A stretch of DNA of 64,000 nt from Phycomyces nitens. Taxonomy: Eukaryota; Mucoromycota; Mucoromycetes; Mucorales; Phycomycetaceae. The position numbers and the translations under genes were made by a program. Of this stretch, positions 1 to 10,714 are shown piece by piece. Location of the stretch: contig JAHRBC010000002.1 of NCBI GenBank assembly GCA_022702545.1, positions 1,426,001 through 1,490,000 on the forward strand, read 5' to 3'. Under the pieces are notes generated by a model that did no database searches, was not told the DNA's origin, and saw only the letters and a program-made list of their open reading frames with translations. Each line of letters opens with the position of its first letter. Position 1 is the first letter of the stretch.

Positions 1-3000
1 GATGGTCCCAAGTTGAGTGGGCAGGTGCTTGGTCCAAGAATGCCACGATCATGTTTCTTAGAGTGCTCATGAAGCGTTCCACCGTCCCGTTCGCCTGAGG
101 ATGATAGGCGGGAGCAAACCGTTGAGAGATCCCTAGCTGGGTAGCCATAGCTTGCAGGAGTTGGGAAGAGAATGGTTGTCCGTTGTCTGATTGAATGACG
201 CGAGGTATGCTGTGTTCAGAGAAGACGCGAGAGGCAAGGGCCGCAGTCACTGTTGCTTCGTGCAACCCCATGACAGGGATGATCACCACGTAGCGCGAGA
301 AGAGGCACTGGGCTACCAGGACATATCGATGGTCTTGCAAGCTGAGAGGCAGTGGCCCGAACGCATCAATGACGAGGTCATCGAACAGAGCTTGAGCTGG
401 CTCTTGGGCCATGAGGGCAGTGTGACCCAGAGTGTGGCGGGGAGACTTGGTGAACTGACAAGTGTCACAAGACAGAACTTCCCTGGTTACCCACGGCCAA
501 AGGTCAGGAAACCAGAACAGGCGTTGAAACCGTTGTAAAGTACGGGCCAGGCCCAAGTGGCCGGCCGACGGTATGCCATGTAGGAGGTGGAAAACGTCTT
601 CCCTGAGAGATGCGGGCAAGACCGGACGGGAACCGTGGAACACTAATCCCCTGGAGAGGGAGAAGGGTGCCTCCAACGTTTCGTCTGTGGTTAGCTGTTG
701 GCAGAAAGGGTCTGCCGCCTGGGCGGCCAACAGTTCATTGACCCCAATGGCGTTGATGGCTGGGTATCTTGAGAGTGCATCTGGGCCGGTGTTCTCCTTG
801 CCTGGCCGATACACGATAGTGAAGCTGTGGCTTTGTAGCAACAAGGCCCAACGAGCCAGCCGACCACGGAGATCAGGGGTCTTGAGAAGGAATTGCAAGG
901 CCTGGTGGTCAGTGACCACCGTGAAATGAGTGCCAGTTAAGTAATGGGCAAACTTCTTGATACCCCATACAATGGCGAGAGCTTCGATCTCAGTTACCCC
1001 GTAGTTTCGTTTGGCCGGAGACAGGGAACAAGACGCAAAAGAGATGGCATGGGGTCATGACGAGGAGGATTCACGTTGTGAAAGGATCACGCCGACACCA
1101 GCAGTGCAGGCACCATCCGTGTGTAGTTCAAAGGGATGGCTGAAGTTGGGGAACCGGAGTACGGGAGCAGTGAGCAAGGCTGCCCGTAGGGTGGTTGTAG
1201 CTGAGGCGTGCACTTCGTCCCAATGCCAGGCCGTGTCTTTGGCGAGAAGAGCATTGAGTGGAGCAGTCAGTTGGGAGAACTGGGGTATAAAACAACAGTA
1301 ATACCCGCAGAGGCCAAGGAATGACCGCAGCGAGTCGACATCTGAAGGTGTCAGGAAGGAGGCAACCGCCTTAATCTTGTCCGGGTCGGTTTTGAGACCA
1401 GTGGCCGTGATAACGTAGCCAAGGTATTTGACTTCGGGACACGCAAACTGACATTTCTTGAGGTTGACCATTAAAGAGGCCGAGCGCAGACGACTGAAGA
1501 CTGCTTGGAGGTCGAGAAGGTGTTGTTGGAACGATGGCGAGAAGATAATAATGTCGTCTAGATACACCAGACAAAGTTGCCATTTGAGGCCGGCCAGGAG
1601 GGCATCCATGAGGCGTTGCATAGTGGCGGGTGCGTTGGACAACCCAAAAGGCATTCGGACGAACTCGAACAGTCCTTTCCTACAGACAAAGGCCGACCGG
1701 GGTCGAGACTCTGTGTCGAGTTCGATCTGCCAGTATGAGGCGGTCAGGTCCAAGGTTGAGAAGACGGAAGAGTTCCCCAGGGCATGCAGTGTATCGTTGA
1801 TTCTAGGAAGAGGATACACATCTCGCGTAGTGATACTGTTGAGCTTGCGATAGTCGATACAGAAACGGGGAGATCCGTCCTTCTTGGTGACAATCACCAC
1901 TGGCGAACTCCATGGTGAGTGTGAGGGTGTGATGATCCCATCACGCAGCATCTCGTCGATCATCTCGTTGATCTTGTCATTCTCAGCACCGGAAGCTCGA
2001 TGCGGTGGACTTGAGATGGGTAGATGTCCTTGGGTGTCAATGTGGTGTTGTACTTGAGATGTGACAGTGTGGGCCTTCGTGGCAAACACCGAACGGAACT
2101 GGTTGAGGAGTTTCAAAATGAGAGCCTTCTGGTCTTCGTCCAAGTCTTCATTTACTGGTAGGTCTTCAAGTTGGAAGGGGTCCATTTTGCCTGGCGTAGT
2201 GATAGGGGTAGAAGAAGTGTTAATATCGTTCTTTACAGTTAGGGCGTTTACACTTCCCATATGTTTGGCAGTGGCCAAGAGGCTGCCATCCTGGATTTGG
2301 AGGGCATTGGTTCCAAGGTTGGCGACTTTGACAGTGCCAAATCCTTGTGGGTCAAACTGTACCACCCCGGTGGCGACAGCACAGAGACGTGTGGCAAAGG
2401 TGGAGGGACTGGTTTCCACAAACGCCAACGTGTTAGCTGGTCCACTGACTCTGTGATAACAGTGAGATAGGCCAGGCAATCGGACATGGCCAGTTGCGCG
2501 CACAAACGAGGGAGCACAGTTGGTGGGGTTTGACATGGTAGCACAAGAGTCAAACCTGATACTGTCCGAGGAGGTATCAATGGTTGCAGACAACCGCTTG
2601 AGGTCGGGGTAACCCAAGATGACATCGTGGGCCAAGTGGTCAACTACGTGGAAGGTAAGACAAAAGGGTCTACCCAGCATAGCCACAGTCAATGTGGTAG
2701 TGCCGTGTGACCTGGCGGCTGCGCCAGCTGCCGTATTGAAGATGATGGCCTTGTCTGGGTTGATGGGGGCCACAAGACCGTTCAGGGCAGAAGCACAGAT
2801 GGCAGTGATCGCCGACCCTGTGTCGATCAACGCCGACAGAGCCTTGTTTTGGATTACACAGGGTACCGATGGGCCTGACGGGTTGAACGTGTGCGATGTT
2901 TTGGTATCAGGCAAGAGAGTTACGGCTGCGGCCAGAGGGCCAGCAGGTTCGTGGTGAGGTTCTACGATTGCTGCAGAGCGGGGTGTCCCTGGGCAGTCCT

Positions 3001-3841
3001 TGTTGCGATGGGCCCCTTGGCAGTACCCGCAGATGGGTTTCCCATCGGGACCCCAGAGGCGAGGCACATTGTCAGTATGGCCATTCTGGTGAGGTCGACG
3101 TGGAGTAGAGATTGCGGCAGAGCAATCCATGGGCTCCAAGCGGCGTGGAACAGGGTACAGCCGACTAGGTGGGTTTAGGTCGCCAATCCGGTCTTCGTGG
3201 GCCACTGCCTTCTCATAGGCCGTCTCCCAATTGTCCAACACCGTCAGGGTGGGCTCGATTAGTTGGCGGAGACGAGGCTTTATGTTGTCAAGGAAAATCT
3301 TGAGGACAGAGCGAGAGGAGAGACAAGCTGAGTCGGGCATATCGTTGGCAAGAGTTGCGAACTTTACTCTGAAGAGGCGGATGGAGAGGTTGCCCTGCGT
3401 GGTGGCCTGAAGCGCGCACCGACGTTGGTTCTTCTCGACCTCTGGGTCCAGGCCGTAGGTGTCCATAAGCAGCTGGGAGAGCTCGTCCTAGTTGTCGCGG
3501 CATTCCGACACACGGATCCATTCGGCGATGTCCGGTAGAAGGTAGTGGACAAGGAATTTGCCTAAGAGCGTTTGGGGCACGCCAGTGAGGGTGGCTTCAG
3601 TGCGATACTGGTTCAGCCATGAGGTGATATACATAGACGGCTTGTATACAGGGATGGCCAGAGACTTGGCGGCTGAGGCGAGTTAGAGAGACGCCAGCAT
3701 GTCGTTGGCCGAGATGCTAGGAATGTCCGGGGTAGCCGTCTCATTGACGAATGAGGGGCCAGCGAGGGACTCTAGGACGGATCCATGGCTGGCAAACGAG
3801 CTCGAACGATTGCGAGGATTGTGCTGGCTGAATTCCGCCAT
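1..3841 (-). pseudogene. Ty3/gypsy retrotransposon gag-pol (gypsy-1), decayed, running off the left edge
   Basis: One reading frame runs leftward from an ATG at 3841 and is broken only by stops at 3684-3686 (TAA), 3488-3490 (TAG) and 1055-1057 (TGA). The domain order is gag with a short zinc knuckle (CGYCQGAHRNKDC), aspartic protease (LIDTGSAIT), reverse transcriptase (LVYLDDIIIFS), RNase H (ELHTDGA) and, past the TGA, the rest of RNase H and integrase. The integrase has an HH-CC finger (ending SCDTCQ), a first catalytic Asp in VIDAFGP, a second in IQSDNGQPF and the Glu in NGTVERF near the window edge. PR-RT-RH-IN order identifies Ty3/gypsy. Gag-pol would be a single ORF if intact. Each stop is one C:G to T:A change from a plausible sense codon (CAA, TGG, CGA), so I read it as a dead copy. 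The 3' LTR lies outside the window. Confidence 0.93.
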
Positions 3842-4743
3842 GGGGGTGGAAAGATGAAGGAACCGGGGGGATGGAGTAGAAAGTAGGTAGAGTCAGAGGC
3901 AGGATGGAAGAGACAAGCTTCTTCACCATGTAATATCTATGCAGAGTTATGGATATAAGAACAAGACTATTTTGGGCAAATAGGCTTGAGAGGAAGAAAT
4001 TAAGCTTATGAAAGATGTTCGTTTATTGATGCTATATTGTCGAGTATTTATACTAAATGGTGTCAAGAGAGAGAGCAAGAATGAGAAGGTAGATGTGCAT
4101 GGGTTTACACAACCCACTACAACAGAGAAGACAAGACGCAGAGAGATGCACCAACGTGCAGACAGAGAGTACTTCAAGATATTGGGTTTTAGAGCGGAAC
4201 TTATCCTTGTGTCGTTCCTGATCTGGGATGGTCTTCCTTTTACTATAACAAAGCCAAAAGGTCAATCCCACTGGGGAAACAGGAGTATACGTAAAATCAA
4301 AGAGAGGATAAAAGATACTTTTTATTATTATGACTTTGGTTATCTTATATAGTTCTCTAACTAATACTGCGCATTATCCGCAGTAGTTATTATATGATAT
4401 TTTCATAAAAGAAGAGACATTGTACTGCGGTTAATGCTCAGGAAGATGTTACTGCGCATAAAGAAGTACTGCGGTTAATCATCTTCAGATTTTACGGATT
4501 CATCAAAATAATGTCCGACACTTGGACACAACAGAAGACCATCCCAGATCAGGAACAACACACTGACACAACAAACCAGTGTTGTTTTGGATCTGGGTTG
4601 TTCTTCCAATGCTATAACACAGCCAATATTGGTCAAACCCACTGGGAATCGTAAACAAGGATAAAAGAGTAAAAAGAGGATAGAAGATAGATACTTTTTA
4701 TTCAATGAAATATTGTCCTCTTTTATATCTTTTCTAAACCCAC
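3842..4743 (-). other. Leader and probable 5' LTR region of gypsy-1
   Basis: On the minus strand a CA dinucleotide at 3930-3929 is followed at 3928 by TGGTGAAGAAGC. This fits an LTR end plus a tRNA primer-binding site 88 bp before the gag ATG. The LTR would extend rightward from 3929, but I cannot place its far end. Two diverged direct repeats, about 4190-4350 and 4540-4720, share a CCCACTGGG core and a GATACTTTTTATT core. No protein-coding signal is visible. Confidence 0.4.
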
Positions 4744-4935
4744 TCAGCCATCATAAATGTCTGTTTCGGTTTCTAATCTACTTTTGTTATAACTAATGTC
4801 TTCTAGGTCTTCAGAGAGCAAAAGGGAATCAATTCGGTCGTCGTTCTCAAAAGAGAACTCTGTGTAATTGTCATCCTGATTGGCTGACATTAATTCAGGC
4901 ACGACACCAGTAAAATGAAAAAAGTAATTATTCAT
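4744..4935 (-). other. Short acidic open frame, doubtful gene
   Basis: A 63-codon frame starts at 4935, one base from the 3' end of the tRNA gene. It encodes a very acidic peptide (stretches such as SEDLEDIS). No known domain is visible and the position next to a tRNA gene argues against a real gene. It may be a relic exon or chance. Confidence 0.15.
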
Positions 4936-4936
4936 A

Positions 4937-5008
4937 CTCTCCGACCGGGAATTGAACCCGGGTCTCCCGCGTGACAGGCGGGGATACTCACCACTATACT
5001 ATCGAAGA
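4937..5008 (-). tRNA. tRNA-Asp (GTC)
   Basis: The minus strand folds as a 72-nt cloverleaf. The acceptor arm TCTTCGA pairs with TCGGAGA (one T-G wobble), with discriminator G. The D arm contains GTATAGTGGTGAGTATC, the anticodon stem CCCGC/GCGGG carries loop CTGTCAC with anticodon GTC, and the T arm is CCGGG/CCCGG around TTCAATT. The sequence matches the conserved eukaryotic tRNA-Asp pattern. There is no intron and CCA is not encoded. It is the only clear host gene in the window, and dispersed repeat R1 begins within a few bases of its 5' end. Confidence 0.97.
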
Positions 5009-5958
5009 ATGATGTTTTTGACACGTGTGTTGTGGACAGGTTCGGTTTCGACCATGAAGCCGGACCAAGGGCCCGGAACAGGCCTAGGAGGGGTCGGATG
5101 CCGGACCAGTCCGAAGAAGAAGTCCGAGCCGAGTAAGGATGGCCGATCCCCGAGTTTCTTTATTTCTCTTTCTTTTCAATTTTTCTTTATTTTATTTTAT
5201 CACATTTTATTATTTCCTTTTTTTATACTCTTTCCTTTTATATTTCCTTTGTGAATCCTTTCTCACTTTCTTGCAGGATTGCACCATTCTGTACTTCTTT
5301 AGTTTATTTCCCCTACTTCTTTGTCTTACCATTTTCTTTACTATGTTATAGTATTTTTTTTTATTATATTTTTCCTTTGGCCTTGATGGCATCATTTTAT
5401 TATTTTATTATTTCATTTTTCGGTTATTCTTTTAGTTATTTTCTTTGTCTATAAAAGACATTCTTTTCTAATGAATAAAGATCATCAGTCAGTTTTACGA
5501 TCAATTTTACGGTTATTTTATTCTTTTGAGTTTAAGCTCTTGATCTCTGAAGAGCAGTTATATTTTGCCCGGTCATTTTGGGGATATTTCTGTTGAGTTT
5601 CGTTAGTCTTTTACTGGTTCTTTCATTGTTTCTTTTATATATTTTATTTGTCGCCCGTTCGGTTACCATACACAACCATACAAACACATCACGCGTCATT
5701 TTTGACATGGGTGTTGTAGGATTTGGAGCTTTAGCCACTTTTCACCCATTCACGTGACTTTCTAAGGCTCTCTCTGCCAAAAGGTGTGATGTAGCCTTCT
5801 GATCAACTAGCAACGTCACCTTTTCTCAACCGCAAGTCACTTTACTTCTCTCATATTCCTCTTTCCTCCGCACCCCTTTGATTTTCCTTATTTGTCACCC
5901 TCGCTCTCATTTTAAACCCCTCATTATCATTTCCTTATTTGTCATTTGTACCCACCTT
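5009..5958 (+). repeat. Dispersed repeat R1, copy 1 (probable LTR or retroelement remnant beside the tRNA gene)
   Basis: From about 5013 this stretch matches, in inverted orientation, the sequence running from about 45925 down to 44690. It opens with a GC-rich part (GTGTTGTGG then AAGGGCCCGGAACAGG), turns strongly T-rich (about 5160-5450) and holds a TATA-like TCTATAAAAGA near 5447. The copy is cut at 5958 by a CACTACGGCGG end. Position directly upstream of a tRNA gene fits a tRNA-gene-targeting retroelement, but I see no coding capacity and cannot define its other end. Confidence 0.55.
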
Positions 5959-6547
5959 CACTACGGCGGAAGGACAGGTAGCTGTGCCAAAAACGGTAGC
6001 ATAACTACCGTTTTTTATGATTTTAGAGCACTTTATCTCCGCAGATTGTGGTTGAAAGGTAATGTCATCGATCCCGAATCATAAAAGTTGCATGGAATGT
6101 CTTTTCATCAGGCAATGAGGTAGTTGTAGTACCATAGAAAGGGCTTGTAAGTTTTTAGACAACCTTGTTTATTGAAATGAGCATTTTATTTGGTGTTAAA
6201 GATGTTGCACATTTTTGAGAAATTTTTTTTTTCGCCTGTGTGAACAAAACAGTAGTTATGCTACCATTTTTTTGAAACCAAATTTTTATTTTTGACATTA
6301 TTAGCCATTTTATTTTATTTGGTATTGATATTTATAAGTAAAGAAAAAAGAAAAGGAAAATTTTAATAAAGTGGCACGGTTGCCTCTGGTCACATGCAGA
6401 TTGTCATTAAACACATAATATGGTGCAATGATAAAGAACTGATTACTACTCGCAGGGTACTGGATGAGCCCAACTTGATGCTGAATGTCATCCACATTAA
6501 CAGCATATTTTGGCTGGGTTGTTTTTCCAGTTGAGCTGTGTGACCAC
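5959..6547 (-). mobile_element. CGG-family CACTA fragment (a), terminal half
   Basis: The left end at 5959 is CACTACGGCGGAAGG, followed by GGTAGCTGTGCC and a palindromic ACGGTAGCATAACTACCGT. About 6350-6547 encodes, on the minus strand, the last part of a CGG transposase (VDDIQHQVGLIQYP, NQFFIIAPYYVFN), matching the C-terminus of the intact copy at 26598-26946. The fragment is cut at 6547 by PT-1 and resumes at 14011; the two flanks share the 3-bp duplication CAC. Confidence 0.85.
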
Positions 6548-8063
6548 CACTGGAAAAATATATGCAAATCATGGAAATAACAGGTGTTGGTTATTGGGAT
6601 ATTATGTAACATAATAATGCTTGACAGCATAATATTATAGAATGCCTAGCTGACATAATATTGGATTTTTGCCCAAATGGTATTGATTACTTTGTCATTA
6701 TGAAAGGGAGCTTAGGTACATTATCTGTGTGCGAACCTTAATTGAAAGCCAAGTATCTGTAAAATTACAAATATAGACTACTAAAAACCCCATTTATAAA
6801 CCACCTGGATTCAAGAGGGCTGTTATTTTCTCAATTCTAGGTGGTTTTGGCTGCCTATTGATTCATTCTATTAGATCAATTGCTTCAACAACACCTGGTA
6901 TTGATCGGATTTTTAAAAAAACACATTTGATATTGATTTTGTTTTGGTAGGATATAATAATTTTGTATATTTTATTATAATATTTTTATTTGTAAAAGCA
7001 CTAGTAATAATATAATCTCTTGCTCTGGACTACATGGTCTTAATCTAATAATACGTATAATGGTTCTTGCAGACCATATTTTATTTCCTACCTGAAAAAC
7101 ATGGATTCTGATTATATTTACCTGACCAAGTTTTATAGTCTAGCAATTGAATAAAAGAGCGCATTTTAGAATTTTTGTTATAGCATTTGATAGAATTGAA
7201 AGGCAAGGTACTTACTTGGCAATCGGGTAGTTCATTAAATGAAAGAAACAAGAGTATACTGATATAAACAAGCCAGTATATATTCATATGCTTATAATAA
7301 CGGATACATTTGGGCATGGATATACTATAATTAATATTAGAAAAATATTTTTAACAAGAGAAATAACTCAAAATACATACCTTTGGCAGTTGAATAAATG
7401 GATATTGGGTTTACTAAGAGTATACAATGTAAACTGTAATTATGTTAGAGCAATGTATTTTTTATAAATGAGAAAGTAAAGAAAGGAAGAAATACATACA
7501 TGGGTGCAATAATAGCTTTTTTGATAAACATGGATTATAAAATGATATCATGGCAAGTCGCAGCTATTTGAAAATATTATGATAAGAGACATGACCGTGT
7601 AAAGAATATGATTGATAGTAATTACCTTTTGTATAAAAGAAATCTGATGTTTGGTACCCTATGTGTATATAATGTAAGATGTGAGAATTTTAGGTGATAT
7701 ACTTACATAGTGTTAAAGAGCAGAAAAGGAATAAAAGAATAGAAAATAAAAATAATTATTAAAATATCTATGCCCCCTGAAATACGCATGGTCATTCTCT
7801 CTTGCTTTGAAATCGGAGAGTCATGTTAATTATACATTGAAAGTGCCCAAGAAAAAGGTTTTGGTCTATATATTAATAGGAATTTGACTCCGTCATGGTT
7901 TATAGACAAAGTATAATAGAGTCTTTTATATTCTTATTAATATCTATATATACTTCTTTACTCTTTCAATAAAGCTAACCATCATCTTCTTTATCATGTA
8001 AGTTCATAATGGGCTATCAAAATACATTATATATACTAATTTATTTATTGAATAATTAAGAAA
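6548..8063. other. PT-1 left arm, intron-like signals, no clear protein
   Basis: About 1.5 kb of AT-rich sequence between the TIR and P1. On the minus strand it carries a series of splice-donor-like sites, for example near 7705, 7625, 7495, 7375, 7210, 7120 and 7090, the last reading TTTTTCAG/GTAGGA. This suggests an intron-dense transcript running from near P1 outward to the TIR. No reading frame longer than about 80 codons is visible and coding potential is unproven. Confidence 0.4.
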
Positions 8064-10592
8064 ATGGCACCAAGAATCAATACCGCCAGAAATGCATCTG
8101 CAAATGGATCAATGTCCAGACCATTGATCAATACTGTCACCAATGGCCGTGTAGGACCTGTTCGTCCTTCTCTTGCTCCTAGACAAGATATTGTTGGAGT
8201 TTCCAGAGAGGAATTTGATAACATTGTCAACCTCTTGTCCACCTTGGACAAAAAAATGACAACCATGTGCAATGATGTCGACACACTCAAGGATAGTGGA
8301 AGCAAGATGATGACTTCCGTGGATGGTCTTGTCTTCGATGCAATGAAGAGACAAGAATCTCCTCAGTTGGCCGGTCCACAGGCTATCCAGAGTGATAATT
8401 TTGAGATCCAACTGCGAGATGTTGTTGGCAACAGCAGAAACCCAAAGATCTCGGTAAATATTAAAAGTAAACACTGCTTGAATCATTATTAATCAATATA
8501 AACTAGAAACTCATTCGTGATCGCCTCAGAAACATGAATCTCAACACTGATGATCCCCAAAAAATAAGTGAGAATGACGTAAAGATGACTTGGGATGTCA
8601 GTGTTGGGTTGTCTGATGAAGTCAACAAGAATGTGGCAGATGACTTGTTGGTGTATCTGCGTGGCCAGAGTGAGTCTGCCTTTGTTCCGACAAAAGAACT
8701 ACAGGGTCCAGTAAAAAACTGTGGTGGTTTTAATGTCCGATAAAAAAGAAGATAAAAGTCTTGTATCTTTAATCGTGTAGTAAAGAATGTAAAGACTACA
8801 TATAGCCATGAGATTCATAGAGACTAATCTTCAATGTATGAAGTTTACAATAGTAAAAAAATGCGTTATGTTTAATATGGAATATGCATAAATTTATTTG
8901 CTTTCAAAGCAGCTAATCTGATATCCATGTGGAGACAGTATCGTTCACAAACATCTACTGTCACCATTCTCCAGCTTTCTTGTAAAGCCTCCTTCAACTC
9001 GTCCAGAGTGGTAGGCTTGTGAGGCCTCATCCTCAAAAGGTCATCCAAAAGACTCCAGATGTTTTCGATTGGGCTGAGGTCAGGACTGTTTGGTGGCCAC
9101 TCCAAGACCTTCAGCCCAAGATCTTCTTTACACCTTTCTGACATGGCTGCTTTATGGGAGGTGGCATTGTCTTCTTGGTAAATGTAGCCACCACCCTCAA
9201 CATGGGGAATACTCTCATAGAAAGGCAAAAAGAGTCTTGCAAAACCTTCACATACTTTTTGGCATTCATATTGCCATTCAAGACAACAAGTGGTCCAACC
9301 CCTCCTGCCCAGATACACCCCCAGATCATGATTGAACCTCCATTTCCTTGCACTTTTGGAGTAAGGCAGTCAGGGTGGTACTTCTCATTAGGCTCACGCC
9401 AAACATGGGTACGGCCATTCTTCTTGAAGAGAGAGAACTTAGACTCATCACTCCAGATCACCTTTTCCCATTGCTGATCCCAGTTTTTTACAGCATTGTA
9501 AAAAGTGCGGCGCTTTGCAATGTGCTCCTTAGTCAGGAGAGGCTTCGCGAGAGCTACACATGAATGAATATTCATTCTGTGTAAAGTCGTGCTAATAGTC
9601 TTTGCACAAACAGATTTTCCCGTCTCTTCCTTTATGGTGCAAGCCATGTCACCCAAAGTCTGATGACGATCTCTCTTCAAGTTGAACATGAGATGTCTTT
9701 CTTCTCTGGGAGTAAGTCGCTTTGGTCTTCCTGAACGGCTCTTGTCAGCAACAGACCCAGTTTCGTTGTATTTTTTAATAATACGAGAGATTGTAGTAGG
9801 TGGGACGTTTTCGTGTCTCGCAATGTCGGCAACTTTCATTCCGGCCATGTTAAGCCCAATTAAGATTCCTTTTCTCAAATCTGAAAGCTTTTGCAAGGTC
9901 CTGTGGGGTTGAGTGTTTTGTACTTTAGGCATGATGATAAAGTTATTAATGGAATTTAAGAGATTAAGAAAAGCAAAGTGTAAAGGTGTCTAAAGAGATG
10001 AAAATCTGAGATTCAAAGTGCAGAATTTGTTACCCGACCCTGTATGTGGTATGATAGTTAACAACTATTACAACTGCATGGCCAACAGCAAGCTCTCGTT
10101 GGAAGGCAAACTAGCCAAAAAAGAGGCAAACAGAAGAGGCAATCGCAAGACAGACGTAGGTGGCTCTATAAAAAATAAGAGAAACATAAATATATTTATC
10201 ATTATATTTTTTAGCTCTTCAAGAGACGGAAGAGAACATTTGCCAAACACAAGGCCGCCTCAATCGAAAAGTTTGGGAGAGACTACAGTGGCGTCTTTTA
10301 TAGAGATGTCATGTCTGATGACGAAAGTGATACAGACACAACTGTAACAGTGCTTCGCCCAAGCTGGCGAAGTGATGAGGTAGCTATAACATATATTTCC
10401 ACTTTTATTATATGTTTAACAAAGAAAATATTTGGATAGTTGAATGAGTTCTTTGACTTTCTCGATACTCTTGCAATAAGTGATTTGGGAAAGAGAGCAG
10501 GCCAGCTGAAGGCTCGCCATCACGTAGTTGTATCAAAAGCAATTCCTCGTGGCTTAGTAGCCAAAATGCCCGCGTGGACAAAACGTGAATAA
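8064..10592 (+). CDS. P1: PT-family partner protein, split by a Tc1 insertion
   Basis: Four exons: 8064-8453, 8507-10155 (interrupted), 10215-10379 and 10440-10592. The start MAPRINT follows an in-frame AT-rich leader. Exon 1 encodes a variable, partly coiled-coil region ending NPKIS. Exon 2 carries the family signature (KLIRDRL, then DDPQKISENDVKMTW). Exon 3 is basic then acidic (RDVMSDDESDT) and ends in RPSWRSDE exactly at a phase-0 splice junction. Exon 4 (153 nt) ends in a Trp-containing tail. I do not recognise the family. By analogy with the TnpA-type second gene of CACTA elements it may bind the element ends (inference). Exon 2 is broken by about 1.3 kb of Tc1 sequence; with that removed it reads in frame at 324 nt, 18 nt longer than the 306 nt seen in the other copies. 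Confidence 0.8.
8726..10044 (-). mobile_element. Tc1/mariner element inserted in P1 exon 2
   Basis: The insertion is bounded by the direct repeat TGTGGT (8720-8725 and 10045-10050). The right end reads inward TACAGGGTCGGGTAAC, a typical Tc1-like terminus next to TA. The left end (about TAATGTCCGATAAAA) is a poor match to it, so the left TIR is eroded. Exact ends are therefore approximate. It encodes one transposase on the minus strand. Confidence 0.75.
8872..9932 (-). pseudogene. Tc1-family transposase (DD34E), one frameshift
   Basis: The frame opens at 9932 with MPKVQNTQ. It has an N-terminal helix-turn-helix pair (LRKGILIGLNMAG through TTISRIIKKY), then a GRP-type hook (SGRPKRLT) and the DDE domain. 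The catalytic residues are Asp in VIWSDESKF, Asp in YQEDNATSH and Glu in SPIENIWSLL. There are 34 residues between the last two, the Tc1 DD34E spacing. Around 9228 a run of T/A slips the frame, so the C-terminal third lies in another frame (from 9318 down to 8872). The full product would be about 345 aa, normal for the family. Cut-and-paste transposase; this copy is inactive unless the frameshift is bypassed. Confidence 0.92.
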
Positions 10593-10714
10593 ATAATTAC
10601 TTGCATCTCTCATTCCTATACTTTCATTAATATTGTTTTGAATACACAAGTATTGTATGTTTTATATAAGATAGTGAAAGATAATAATAATAATAGAAAA
10701 AAAGAAAAAGAAGT

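Noticed and set aside
191..1301. Plus-strand open frames of up to 131 codons across the left edge
   Set aside because: They are antisense shadows of the gypsy-1 RNase H/integrase frame, which shows clear catalytic motifs on the minus strand.
5139..5454. Hydrophobic small ORFs in the T-rich part of R1 (and mirrored at 45473-45655)
   Set aside because: They come from T-rich low-complexity DNA (Phe/Leu runs), sit in a repeat, and are not maintained as the same protein in both copies.
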